Below are positions 1-8,270 of a stretch of 64,000 nt of DNA, piece after piece; within the stretch, counting starts at the first letter, position 1; the number at the start of each line of letters is the position of its first letter. The notes under the pieces are model-generated. The model saw only the letters and a program-made list of their open reading frames with translations. It was not told where the DNA came from and did no database searches. Where the stretch lies: positions 428,396 through 492,395 of the forward strand of contig NZ_JALKCH010000001.1 of NCBI RefSeq assembly GCF_023016805.1. Direction: 5' to 3'. The translations under genes were made by a program, and so were the position numbers. The DNA is from Ancylobacter crimeensis. Its GTDB lineage: Bacteria > Pseudomonadota > Alphaproteobacteria > Rhizobiales > Xanthobacteraceae.

Positions 1-463
1 TGCGATCGGCGTTCTCGGCATTTCCCGTTCGGCCGATGCCGCAAGCGTCGTGACCCGTCGCTACGGGCCGGTCGAGGCGGTCGGCATGGCGGTGAAGGAA
101 GTCTGGTTCGTCATTGACCGCACTTTCAGCTATCTGGGTGGCGTGGTGAGCGGGCGCGAGTCGCCGGATCAGCTTGGCGGGCCGATCCGGATTGCCCAGG
201 TTTCGGGACAGGTCGCCACGTTCGGCTTCGCGGCATTGCTGCAACTGGCCGCAGTGCTGTCGGTCTCGATCGGACTCCTTAACCTCTTTCCGATACCGTT
301 GCTCGACGGCGGGCACTTGGTTTTCTATGCGGTTGAGGCGCTGCGCGGCCGTCCGCTCAGCGAGCGGGCCCAAGAGGTCGGGTTCCGCATCGGTCTAGCT
401 TTCGTGCTGATGCTCATGCTGTTTGCGACGTTCAACGATATCCTTAATATTTCAAGGTCTTGA
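1..463 (+). CDS. rseP: RIP zinc metalloprotease RseP, C-terminal part
   Basis: This is the last ~154 codons of a site-2 protease; the 5' part lies outside the window and the reading frame is open from base 2. RseP is an inner-membrane protease that cleaves transmembrane anti-sigma factors and cleared signal peptides. The segment NLFPIPLLDGGHL (around bases 280-318) is the second zinc-ligand motif of the family, with the ligand Asp in LDGG, followed by the final transmembrane helix (RIGLAFVLMLMLFATF). The HExxH motif and PDZ domains would be upstream. Placement directly before bamA is the normal alphaproteobacterial order. Identity is secure. Confidence 0.95.
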   Translation, partial: AIGVLGISRSADAASVVTRRYGPVEAVGMAVKEVWFVIDRTFSYLGGVVSGRESPDQLGGPIRIAQVSGQVATFGFAALLQLAAVLSVSIGLLNLFPIPLLDGGHLVFYAVEALRGRPLSERAQEVGFRIGLAFVLMLMLFATFNDILNISRS

Positions 464-478
464 GCGGCGAAAACGGAA

Positions 479-500
479 GGCGTTGCGCGATGGCAACGCC
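479..500 (+). promoter_or_regulatory. Hairpin between rseP and bamA
   Basis: A perfect 8-bp inverted repeat (ggcgttgc / gcaacgcc, 6-nt loop) lies 15 bases after the rseP stop. The downstream tract is only weakly T-rich (gctttgg), so this is a weak terminator or attenuator candidate rather than a strong one. Confidence 0.35.
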
Positions 501-650
501 GCTTTGGAAAAGGGTGAATCGGGATGCGGGCTCGGTTTGCAGGTGCAGCGAAAGTCTGTACAACAACCCCGCAGGGTGAGACTCCGCGTGCATTCGCGTT
601 CCCGTGTGAATGTGTCTGGGCGTCAGAACAACGGTAAGGTTGCGCACCAC

Positions 651-3077
651 ATGGCTGCTCGTGTCCGGTTTGTGAGTAAGATGGCGTCCGTTGCAGGGGT
701 CTGCCTCCTGTCGACGACCGCAATGGTCACCGGCTCCATTGTTCTTTCGCCTGTCGCCGCACTGGCCCAGACGGCCGGTTCGATCATCGTCGAGGGCAAC
801 AAGCGCGTCGATGCGGAGACGATCCGCTCGTATTTCTCCACGTCTCCCGGACAGAAGCTTGATGCCGCCCGGATCGACGAGGCTCTGAAGAATCTTTATG
901 CCACCGGCCTGTTCTCGGATGTGCATGTCAGCAATCGCGGCGGCCGCATGGTCGTGTCCGTGACCGAGAACGAGGTGATCAACCGCGTTGCCTTCGAGGG
1001 CAACAAGAAGATCAAGACCGAGCAGCTCGAGGCCGAGACGCAGTCCAAAGCTCGCAGCCCGCTGAACAAGGCGACCGTTCAGGCCGACACGCAACGCATC
1101 ATCGACGTTTATCGTCGTGCCGGCCGTTACGACGTTCGTGTGGAGCCGAAGACGATCGATCGCGGCGAGGGCCGCGTCGATCTCGTATTCGAGATCAAGG
1201 AAGGCGAGAAGCTCGGCATTTCCAAGATCGTCTTCGTCGGCAACAAGGCGTTTTCGGATTACAAGCTGAAGGACGAGCTGACCACGACGGAGAGCAACTG
1301 GCTCTCCTGGCTGAAGAATTCCGATGTCTACGACGTCGATCGCATCAATGCCGACCAAGAACTGCTGCGGCGCTTCTACCTCAAGAACGGCTACGCCGAT
1401 TTCCGCATCGTGTCGGTTTCGGCTGATCTGGATCGCAAGGATGGCGGGTTCGTCCTGACCTACGTTCTGGATGAGGGGCAGCAGTACAAGTTTGGCAGCG
1501 TCGACGTCGTCTCGAACATTCGCGATGTCAATGTGAACACGATCAAGGCTGCCCTCCGGGTTCAGCCGGGTCAGGTCTACAACGCCGAACTCGTTGAGAA
1601 GTCAGTCGAGAACGCCACTATTGAGGTGTCGAAGTCCGGCTACGCCTTCGCTCAGGTGCGTCCGCGCGGCGATCGGAATTTCGAAACGCGTACCATTTCT
1701 CTGGTCTTCACCGTGGAGGAAGGTCCGCGGGTCTACATCGAGCGCATCGAGGTGCGCGGCAATACCCGCACGCGCGACTGGGTCATCCGTCGTGAATTCG
1801 ATCTCGGCGAAGGCGATGCTTATAATCGCGTCCTGGTGGATCGTGCCGAGCGCCGCTTGCGCAATCTCGGTTTCTTCAAGACGGTCAAGATCAGCAACGA
1901 GCCCGGCTCGGCGCCGGATCGCGTCATTCTCGTGGTGGATGTCGAGGATCAGCCCACCGGCGAATTCTCGGTTTCGGGCGGTTACTCCACGACCGACGGC
2001 TTCATTGGCGAAGTTGCCGTGTCGGAGAAGAACTTCCTCGGTCGCGGTCAGTTTGTCCGTGTAAGCGGCCAGATCGGCCAGTATGTCGAGGGCGTCGAAC
2101 TCAACTTTACTGAACCTTACTTCCTCGACTACCGTGTCGCGGCCGGTTTTGACCTGTTCTACAAGAGTACGTCCACGACCGAGTACAGCCCTTATGAGTC
2201 GACCACAGGTGGCGGTACGCTGCGCCTCGGTCTGCCGCTGACCGACGAACTGACTCTCGGTCTGCGCTACACGCTGTCGACCAAGGAGATCCGGGTTTCC
2301 GACGAGTACTACGACGATGTGTCGTGGGCGATTAAGGAAATTGATGGCGAGCAGGCCATCACCTCGGCGCTGGGCTACACCCTCAGCTACAATATGCTCG
2401 ACAATAACATCGACCCCACAGCGGGTTATCTCGTCGAGTTGAAGCAGGACTTCGCCGGCCTCGGAGGTGACGTCAACTACATCCGCTCGACCATCGACGC
2501 CCGGTGGTACTATCCGCTCTTCGGCGATTTCGTGCTGATGTTGCGCGGCCAGGCTGGTAACGTTGCGTCGTGGGGCGGCGAGGATCTGCGTATCGTCGAT
2601 AATTTCTTCAAGGGGCCTGATCTGGTCCGCGGCTTTGCGTCGAACGGTATTGGTCCGCGCGACTTGGCGTCGGGCGGTAATGGCCTCGATCCGACCGCGC
2701 TTGGTGGTACGCTCTACTGGGGCACGACCGCGGAGCTGCAGTTCCCGCTGTCGTTCCTGCCGAAAGATGCAGGCCTGAAGTTCGCTGTTTTCGCGGATGC
2801 TGGCTCGGTATGGGATTACCAGGGCAGTACAACGTTCGAGAATGTCTCGGGCTGGCAGGACCACCTCGTGAACTGCGACACGATCGCGGGTTCCACCACC
2901 AAGGGGTGGAACAATGTCTGCGTCGCCGACAGCGATTCGGTCCGCTCCTCGGTCGGTGTGAGTCTTATCTGGAAGTCGCCCTTCGGCCCGCTGCGCTTCG
3001 ACTATGCATGGGTTCTCTCGAAGGAGAGCTACGACGAGGAGCAGGCGTTCCGCTTCTCGGGCGGCACGAAGTTCTGA
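651..3077 (+). CDS. bamA: Outer membrane protein assembly factor BamA
   Basis: BamA is the central beta-barrel of the BAM complex that folds and inserts outer-membrane proteins. The ATG at 651 gives 808 residues with a signal peptide (basic N terminus, hydrophobic core, likely cleavage after ALA near residue 39). The open frame extends upstream to 423, but those residues do not look like a secretory start. Five POTRA repeats follow to about residue 430, beginning with IIVEGNKRVDAETI. The barrel begins near residue 436 (FSVSGGYSTTDG), has the conserved VRGF loop motif near residue 657, and ends in a terminal Phe (SGGTKF), the usual outer-membrane insertion signal. It sits between rseP and lpxD as in related genomes. 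Very confident. Confidence 0.97.
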   Translation: MAARVRFVSKMASVAGVCLLSTTAMVTGSIVLSPVAALAQTAGSIIVEGNKRVDAETIRSYFSTSPGQKLDAARIDEALKNLYATGLFSDVHVSNRGGRMVVSVTENEVINRVAFEGNKKIKTEQLEAETQSKARSPLNKATVQADTQRIIDVYRRAGRYDVRVEPKTIDRGEGRVDLVFEIKEGEKLGISKIVFVGNKAFSDYKLKDELTTTESNWLSWLKNSDVYDVDRINADQELLRRFYLKNGYADFRIVSVSADLDRKDGGFVLTYVLDEGQQYKFGSVDVVSNIRDVNVNTIKAALRVQPGQVYNAELVEKSVENATIEVSKSGYAFAQVRPRGDRNFETRTISLVFTVEEGPRVYIERIEVRGNTRTRDWVIRREFDLGEGDAYNRVLVDRAERRLRNLGFFKTVKISNEPGSAPDRVILVVDVEDQPTGEFSVSGGYSTTDGFIGEVAVSEKNFLGRGQFVRVSGQIGQYVEGVELNFTEPYFLDYRVAAGFDLFYKSTSTTEYSPYESTTGGGTLRLGLPLTDELTLGLRYTLSTKEIRVSDEYYDDVSWAIKEIDGEQAITSALGYTLSYNMLDNNIDPTAGYLVELKQDFAGLGGDVNYIRSTIDARWYYPLFGDFVLMLRGQAGNVASWGGEDLRIVDNFFKGPDLVRGFASNGIGPRDLASGGNGLDPTALGGTLYWGTTAELQFPLSFLPKDAGLKFAVFADAGSVWDYQGSTTFENVSGWQDHLVNCDTIAGSTTKGWNNVCVADSDSVRSSVGVSLIWKSPFGPLRFDYAWVLSKESYDEEQAFRFSGGTKF

Positions 3078-3104
3078 TCGCACGAAAATCGGTATAAGGT
3101 CATG

Positions 3105-3136
3105 GCGGCCCGGGTGTTCCGGGCCGCTTGTTCGTT
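3105..3136 (+). terminator. Intrinsic terminator or attenuator after bamA
   Basis: A perfect 9-bp GC stem (gcggcccgg at 3105-3113, ccgggccgc at 3119-3127) with a 5-nt loop is followed by the T-rich tract ttgttcgttt. It lies 27 bases after the bamA stop and before the lpxD start chosen here, so it may set the ratio of bamA to lpx transcripts. Confidence 0.65.
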
Positions 3137-3161
3137 TGAGAGCATGCCCGGCGCTGTAGCA

Positions 3162-4232
3162 ATGAGTGAACCCGTATTCGTCACGGCGCGAACGCCGCTG
3201 CTCCTCGATGATGTGCGGGTGCTCACCGGGGCGCGCTTCGTCGTCGAGCCGGATCCGGGTGTCATGATACGGGCGCTTGCGCCGTTGGATCATGCCGGCC
3301 CGGGCGATGTATCCTTCATCGAAGCGACGCGCTATGTGGGCCAGCTGCGGGCGACACGGGCGACGGCCTGCTTCGTGCCAGAGCGCCTGGCGGCGCAGGT
3401 TCCGCCACAGACCGTCGCGCTTGTCGTCGCAAAGCCTCACCAGTCCTTTGTCGCTGTCGCGCGTCACATCTATGCCGATCTGCTGCGACCACCGCCGGTC
3501 TTCGGCCATCACGGTATTGCCGCCGGTGCCTTTGTGCATCCGCAGTCACGCATAGAGACGGACGTCACGGTGGATCCGGGGGCCGTGGTCGGGCCGGGTG
3601 CAGAGGTCGGTGCGGGAAGCATCATTGCCGCCAACGCGGTTGTCGGACCCGGCGTGCGGATCGGGCGAAACTGCCATATCGGGATCGGCGCCACCCTGAC
3701 GCATGCCCTGCTGGGTGATCGCGTCATCATCCATCCCGGCGCGCGCATCGGACAGGATGGCTTCGGCTATGTCGGTGCCAGCGCCGGTCACGTGAAGATT
3801 CCCCAGATCGGCCGGGTAGTCATTCAGGACGACGTTGAGATCGGTGCCAACACCGCCATTGATCGCGGCGGCTTGCGCGACACGGTGATCGGGGAAGGCA
3901 CCAAGATCGATAATCTCGTACAGATCGCGCATAACGTGGTGATTGGTCGGCACTGCATCATTGTCTCGCAAAGCGGTATTGCCGGCAGTGCGACGCTGGG
4001 AGATTTCGTGATGCTGGGAGGCCAGGTCGGGGTGATCGGTCATGTGCACATCGGCGATGGTGCGCAGATCGCTGCTACCAGCAATGTGAAGGATGACGTG
4101 CCGCCGGGCGTCCAATGGGGTGGATCGCCCGCCAAGCCGATGCGGGAGTGGTTCCGCGAGGTTATGGCGGTACAGCGCCTCGCTCGTGGTGAGACAACGA
4201 TTGCGCGCAAGACGGAGAATGGGGCGTCATGA
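3162..4232 (+). CDS. lpxD: UDP-3-O-(3-hydroxyacyl)glucosamine N-acyltransferase LpxD
   Basis: LpxD adds the second 3-hydroxyacyl chain, from acyl-ACP, to UDP-3-O-acylglucosamine in lipid A synthesis (cytoplasm). The 356-residue protein has an N-terminal uridine-binding region, then a left-handed beta-helix of hexapeptide repeats from about residue 105 to 330 ([14 protein letters not shown] type), and an alpha-helical tail. The catalytic His is in NLVQIAHNV, and GQDGFGY is the family motif. ATG 3162 (MSEPVF) matches the usual start; an in-frame ATG at 3144 would add six residues. The stop overlaps the fabZ start (ATGA). Confidence 0.95.
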   Translation: MSEPVFVTARTPLLLDDVRVLTGARFVVEPDPGVMIRALAPLDHAGPGDVSFIEATRYVGQLRATRATACFVPERLAAQVPPQTVALVVAKPHQSFVAVARHIYADLLRPPPVFGHHGIAAGAFVHPQSRIETDVTVDPGAVVGPGAEVGAGSIIAANAVVGPGVRIGRNCHIGIGATLTHALLGDRVIIHPGARIGQDGFGYVGASAGHVKIPQIGRVVIQDDVEIGANTAIDRGGLRDTVIGEGTKIDNLVQIAHNVVIGRHCIIVSQSGIAGSATLGDFVMLGGQVGVIGHVHIGDGAQIAATSNVKDDVPPGVQWGGSPAKPMREWFREVMAVQRLARGETTIARKTENGAS

Positions 4233-4711
4233 CGAGTAGCGAGGAAGTCGTGAACGAGGAGAAGAAGGTTCTTCGCTCGGTCGACATTCAGGAGATCCTT
4301 GCGGCGTTGCCGCACCGCTACCCATTTCTGATGGTCGACCGCATCGTTGATATCGACGGTGACGTGAGCGCCGTGGGCATCAAGAACGTCTCGGCGAACG
4401 AGCCGCATTTCCAGGGGCATTTCCCGGGCCGGCCAGTGATGCCCGGTGTCCTCATCCTCGAAGGCATGGCGCAGACGGCGGGCACGATCTGCCTGCTTGC
4501 GCGGCCGGACGACGGACCGCCCAAGCTGGTTTATTTCATGACGATCGACAAGGCGAAGTTCCGCCGACCTGTCGTTCCTGGGGACGTTCTGGAATACCAC
4601 ATGACCCGCATGGTCAAGCGCCGCAACATGTGGTGGTTCCGCGGGGAGGCAAAGGTCGATGGTCAGATCGTCGCCGAGGCGGAAGTCGGCGCGATGATCG
4701 CACAGGAGTGA
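4229..4711 (+). CDS. fabZ: 3-hydroxyacyl-ACP dehydratase FabZ
   Basis: FabZ dehydrates 3-hydroxyacyl-ACP to trans-2-enoyl-ACP in fatty acid elongation and competes with LpxA/LpxD for hydroxyacyl-ACP. At 160 residues it is of family length, with a single hotdog fold. The catalytic His is in [10 protein letters not shown] and the catalytic Glu in LILEGMAQ. It overlaps lpxD by 4 bases and ends 4 bases before lpxA, so translational coupling across the lipid A operon is likely. Confidence 0.97.
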   Translation: MTSSEEVVNEEKKVLRSVDIQEILAALPHRYPFLMVDRIVDIDGDVSAVGIKNVSANEPHFQGHFPGRPVMPGVLILEGMAQTAGTICLLARPDDGPPKLVYFMTIDKAKFRRPVVPGDVLEYHMTRMVKRRNMWWFRGEAKVDGQIVAEAEVGAMIAQE

Positions 4712-4715
4712 ATGA

Positions 4716-5546
4716 ATGAGCTTGGCTGCGAGCCGCATCGACCCCACTGCGCAGGTGGCCTCCGGCGCCCGGCTTGGAACCGGCGTAGAGATCGGCCCGT
4801 TCTGCACGGTGGGCCCGGACGTCACGCTCGGCGATGATGTGCGTCTGCATTCGCATGTGGTTGTTGCGGGCCACACGACCCTCGGCGCGGGCACGGCGGT
4901 GTTCCCCTTCGCGGTCCTCGGCATGCCGCCGCAGTCCGTGCACTACAAGGGAGAGCCGAGCCGCCTCATCCTCGGTGCGAACTGCGTTGTGCGCGAGCAT
5001 GTCACCATGAACATCGGCACCGCCGGCGGACATATGGAGACGCGGGTCGGCGACAACGGCTTCTTCATGGCTGCCAGCCATGTCGCGCATGATTGCGTGG
5101 TGGGCAACAATGTGGTGTTCGCCAACAATGCAACGCTCGCTGGTCACGTCGCCATCGGCGACAATGTGTTCCTCGGCGGCCTGAGCGCCGTGCATCAGTT
5201 TGCGCGGGTGGGCGAGGGGGCCATTGTCGGTGGCATGTGTGGCGTGAGGCACGACCTCATTCCATATGGCGCGATGGTGGAAGGGCGCCCCGGCATTGGC
5301 GGCCTCAACATCATCGGCCTCAAGCGCCGCGGCGTGCCGCGCCCGTCGATCCATGCGCTGCGCGCTGCCTATCGCGAACTGTTCTATGGGGGGGGCACCC
5401 TCGCCGACCGGACCGAACGCGTCGCCACCGATTTTGCTGATGACTCCCACGTCATGAGGCTCATCGACTTCGTGCGCAGCGCGGGCAAGCGTCGTCTCAT
5501 GGTGCCGCATGATGTCGATAATGGCGGCGAAGCCGACGCAGGTTGA
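4716..5546 (+). CDS. lpxA: Acyl-ACP--UDP-N-acetylglucosamine O-acyltransferase LpxA
   Basis: LpxA carries out the first step of lipid A synthesis, moving 3-hydroxyacyl from ACP to the 3-OH of UDP-GlcNAc. The 276 residues hold a left-handed beta-helix (hexapeptide repeats from residue ~7 to ~190) and a C-terminal helical domain beginning near KRRGVPRPSIHALRAAY. The catalytic His lies in ASHVAHDC. A good ribosome-binding site (aggag) precedes ATG 4716. Confidence 0.97.
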   Translation: MSLAASRIDPTAQVASGARLGTGVEIGPFCTVGPDVTLGDDVRLHSHVVVAGHTTLGAGTAVFPFAVLGMPPQSVHYKGEPSRLILGANCVVREHVTMNIGTAGGHMETRVGDNGFFMAASHVAHDCVVGNNVVFANNATLAGHVAIGDNVFLGGLSAVHQFARVGEGAIVGGMCGVRHDLIPYGAMVEGRPGIGGLNIIGLKRRGVPRPSIHALRAAYRELFYGGGTLADRTERVATDFADDSHVMRLIDFVRSAGKRRLMVPHDVDNGGEADAG

Positions 5547-5550
5547 GCCC

Positions 5551-6444
5551 GTGAGCAGGTCGGAGGCTGCGCCGGCAATCGGCGAAAGCGCCAATCCCGG
5601 CCCGCTGGGCATCATTTGCGGCGGGGGGGCTTTTCCGATTGCCGTAGCGCGCGCAGCGCAAGCCGCGGGTCGGCCCGTGGTGTTGTTCGCCTTGAGGGGT
5701 TCGGCCGGGCAAGAGGTAGAGGCCTTTCCCCATGTCTGGATCCCGATGGGGCGTTTCGGCTTCCTTCAGGCCGAACTGAAGCGCCACGGCTGCCGTGAGG
5801 TGGTCATGATCGGCAACGTCATGCGCCCGCGCATTCGCGATATCCGTCTTGATTGGGCGACGCTCAAGCGCATGCCGCGGGTGCTCCGCATGTTTCGGGG
5901 CGGCGATGATCATCTGCTGACGGGTGTTGCGCGTCTCTTCGAGGAGGCTGGTTTTCGTCTGCTCGGCGCCCATGAGGTTGCGCCGTCCATTCTGGCGCCG
6001 GAGGGCGTGCTGGGCCGGGTGCAGCCGCGGCACGAGGAACGGGACGATGCCCGCATCGGCATGCGAGCCCTTCACGTTCTTGGGCCGTTGGATATCGGGC
6101 AGGGGCTCGTCGTCATGAGCGGCCACGTCGTGGCTGTGGAAGCCGCGGAAGGCACGGATCTGATGCTGGAGCGGTGTGCAGACCTGCGCCAGCGTGGCCG
6201 CATCAAGGCGCCGAATCCGTGTGGCGTCCTTGTTAAACGGCCGAAGGAAGGACAGGATCGTCGGCTCGACTTGCCGTCCCTCGGGCCGCAGACGGTTCAG
6301 GGTGTTGCGAAGGCCGGCATCGCCGGCATCGCGATCGAAGCCGGCGGTGTGATCGTCAGTGAGTTTGAGGAACTTGTGCGCCAGGCGGACGAGGCCGGGA
6401 TTTTCCTGCTTGGCGTCCCAGCCGACGTAGACGAGACCGCGTGA
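5551..6444 (+). CDS. lpxI: UDP-2,3-diacylglucosamine pyrophosphatase LpxI
   Basis: LpxI hydrolyses UDP-2,3-diacylglucosamine to lipid X (2,3-diacylglucosamine 1-phosphate). It is the alphaproteobacterial replacement for LpxH. The protein has the LpxI N-terminal domain (LGIICGGGAFPIAVA near residue 20) and the C-terminal catalytic domain with PNPCGVLVKRPKEGQD followed by RRLDLPSLG, both typical. GTG 5551 was chosen because it follows the lpxA stop; in-frame ATGs at 5509 and 5521 would overlap lpxA by up to 38 bases. Family placement is firm, the exact start is not. It lies between lpxA and lpxB. Confidence 0.93.
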   Translation: MSRSEAAPAIGESANPGPLGIICGGGAFPIAVARAAQAAGRPVVLFALRGSAGQEVEAFPHVWIPMGRFGFLQAELKRHGCREVVMIGNVMRPRIRDIRLDWATLKRMPRVLRMFRGGDDHLLTGVARLFEEAGFRLLGAHEVAPSILAPEGVLGRVQPRHEERDDARIGMRALHVLGPLDIGQGLVVMSGHVVAVEAAEGTDLMLERCADLRQRGRIKAPNPCGVLVKRPKEGQDRRLDLPSLGPQTVQGVAKAGIAGIAIEAGGVIVSEFEELVRQADEAGIFLLGVPADVDETA

Positions 6445-7619
6445 TGGCGTCGCCGCCGCGGGACGTATTCCTCGTCGCGGGCGAGGAATCTGGCGATGTG
6501 CTGGGTGCCGGCCTCATGCGGGCGCTGGCTGAGCTCCAGCCCGGCATCGCTTTCCGCGGTGTCGGCGGGGCACACATGCAGGCGGAGGGGCTGGCAAGCC
6601 TCTTCCCCATGGATGACTTGACCGCAATGGGTTTCGCCCAGGTCGTTGCCGGCCTGCCGCGCATCCTGAAGCGGATGGCCGAGGTGGTGAGGGCGATCTG
6701 CGCCGACCCGCCCGACGTGCTGGTCCTGGTTGATCTGCCGGACTTCAACCACCACGTCGCAGCCCGCGTGCGCCGGCGCCTGCCGCATCTGCCTATCGTG
6801 AAATATGTCGCGCCGACGGTCTGGGTCTGGCGAGAGGGTAGGGCGCGGGCGATGCGTCCTCACGTGGACCATGTGCTCGCCGTTCTGCCATTCGAGCCGG
6901 AGGTGATGGCGCGGCTGGGCGGCCCTCCAACCAGCTATGTCGGCCATCCCTTGCTCGCCGAGCTTGATAGCCTGCGCCCGGCGGTTGAAGAAGTCCGCCG
7001 ACGCGAGGCACAGCCGCCTGTTCTGCTGGTCCTGCCGGGCAGCCGGCGCTCCGAACTGAGTCGCCTAGGCGATACATTCGGTGAGGTACTGGGTCTGCTG
7101 AGTCAGGATGTGCCTGCTTTCGAGCTGGTCGTTCCCACTTTACCCCGCCGCCGCGCACAGGTGGAGGAGATAACCAAACGCTGGCCGGTCAAGCCCCGGA
7201 TTGTGGTCGATCCCAAGGAGAAGCGCGCGGCCTTCCGCGTGGCACGGGCGGCGCTCGCCGCATCCGGTACGGTGACGCTGGAGCTGGCACTGGCGGGCGT
7301 ACCAACCGTGGCCGCCTATCGTGTGCCGCGGATCGAAGGGTGGATCGCGCCCTACATCCTCAAGATCACGACGGCGATCCTGCCCAATCTCATTCTCAAT
7401 GAGAATGTGGTGCCCGAATATCTGCAATGGCACATCGATCCCCCGGCGATGGCCAGGCAACTCGCGCGTTTGCTGGAGGGCGGGCCTGAGCGAGATATGC
7501 AACTTGCCGGCTTCCGGCGCCTTGTGGAGGTGATGGGACTTTCAGGTGAAACGCCCAGCCGCCGGGCCGCACGCATTGTGCTCGATGTTGCCGCAGCCGA
7601 AAGGACGGGCACTCGCTGA
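6441..7619 (+). CDS. lpxB: Lipid-A-disaccharide synthase LpxB
   Basis: LpxB is a GT19 glycosyltransferase that joins UDP-2,3-diacylglucosamine to lipid X to form the tetraacyldisaccharide. Its 392 residues are of family length. Landmarks are GEESGDVLGAGLM at the N terminus, the VAPTVWVWREGR segment near residue 125, VGHPL near residue 170, and the donor-site region ASGTVTLELAL near residue 275. It overlaps the lpxI stop by 4 bases and is the last gene of the lipid A run. Confidence 0.97.
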   Translation: MMASPPRDVFLVAGEESGDVLGAGLMRALAELQPGIAFRGVGGAHMQAEGLASLFPMDDLTAMGFAQVVAGLPRILKRMAEVVRAICADPPDVLVLVDLPDFNHHVAARVRRRLPHLPIVKYVAPTVWVWREGRARAMRPHVDHVLAVLPFEPEVMARLGGPPTSYVGHPLLAELDSLRPAVEEVRRREAQPPVLLVLPGSRRSELSRLGDTFGEVLGLLSQDVPAFELVVPTLPRRRAQVEEITKRWPVKPRIVVDPKEKRAAFRVARAALAASGTVTLELALAGVPTVAAYRVPRIEGWIAPYILKITTAILPNLILNENVVPEYLQWHIDPPAMARQLARLLEGGPERDMQLAGFRRLVEVMGLSGETPSRRAARIVLDVAAAERTGTR

Positions 7620-7621
7620 CG

Positions 7622-8119
7622 TCAGGCGTCGGGGGCGAGAAGAGAGCCGGCGGCAACCGCGCGGGGGTTGCCATATCCGACCGAGCGCATATGAACCCTT
7701 ACGACAAGTTGCCGGGATTGCCGGGACGGCGGAGCATAAAGCAGGAACGTCGCGCTTGCCGGTGGGCGACGGATATCGGCATTGTCATCTGCCACGGACC
7801 ATGCAGAACGATTGGAAATCCGATCCGGGTCGATTTCGTCGAATACGGTGGTACCGCCGCCATGGCCGGTGCCAAGAGCCTCGTTCACCCCGATGATCTT
7901 GGCTTCATCCGGCTTGGTCACATGAATTTCCGTCGCGTCCCATCCCCTGTCGCTGCTGCCATCCATATCAGCGACCAAAGTCCACCATCCCGATACACCG
8001 GTCCCACGTACGTCGACTTTCACCACCGGAGCTTCACTGCTGCGGCGTCGCCACCAGACTGCAGCGAACACCAGAAGCAGGCAGCCCACGGCTATCAGCG
8101 CGAGGGACATATGGTTCAT
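7622..8119 (-). CDS. Membrane-anchored hypothetical protein
   Basis: A 165-residue protein with one N-terminal transmembrane segment (SLALIAVGCLLLVFAAVWW) followed by basic residues and a soluble domain containing GWWTLVADMDGSSDRGWDATEIHV. I do not recognise the family. A gaggcg ribosome-binding site sits about 8 bases before ATG 8119. It is convergent with lpxB, only 2 bases from its stop. With several hydrophobic beta-like segments, the soluble part is probably a small beta-rich extracytoplasmic or cytoplasmic domain; its side of the membrane cannot be fixed. Confidence 0.6.
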   Translation of the reverse strand: MNHMSLALIAVGCLLLVFAAVWWRRRSSEAPVVKVDVRGTGVSGWWTLVADMDGSSDRGWDATEIHVTKPDEAKIIGVNEALGTGHGGGTTVFDEIDPDRISNRSAWSVADDNADIRRPPASATFLLYAPPSRQSRQLVVRVHMRSVGYGNPRAVAAGSLLAPDA

Positions 8120-8270
8120 TGGTGCGCCTCATCGACTATCGGGCGGACGTAACCGGTGGAATGGGAATCCTTTTACCGGCAAGGTTCAATTCCGGGAAAC
8201 ATCCACTGGTTCATTTAGATGGTCAATTTGTGACCGACATCACGAGGTTGTGAAGAATACACCATTGCTG

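Noticed and set aside
1602..3539. 645-codon open frame antisense to bamA and lpxD
   Set aside because: It is an artefact of GC-rich codon use opposite two confidently identified genes; the translation is Arg/His-rich with no domain.
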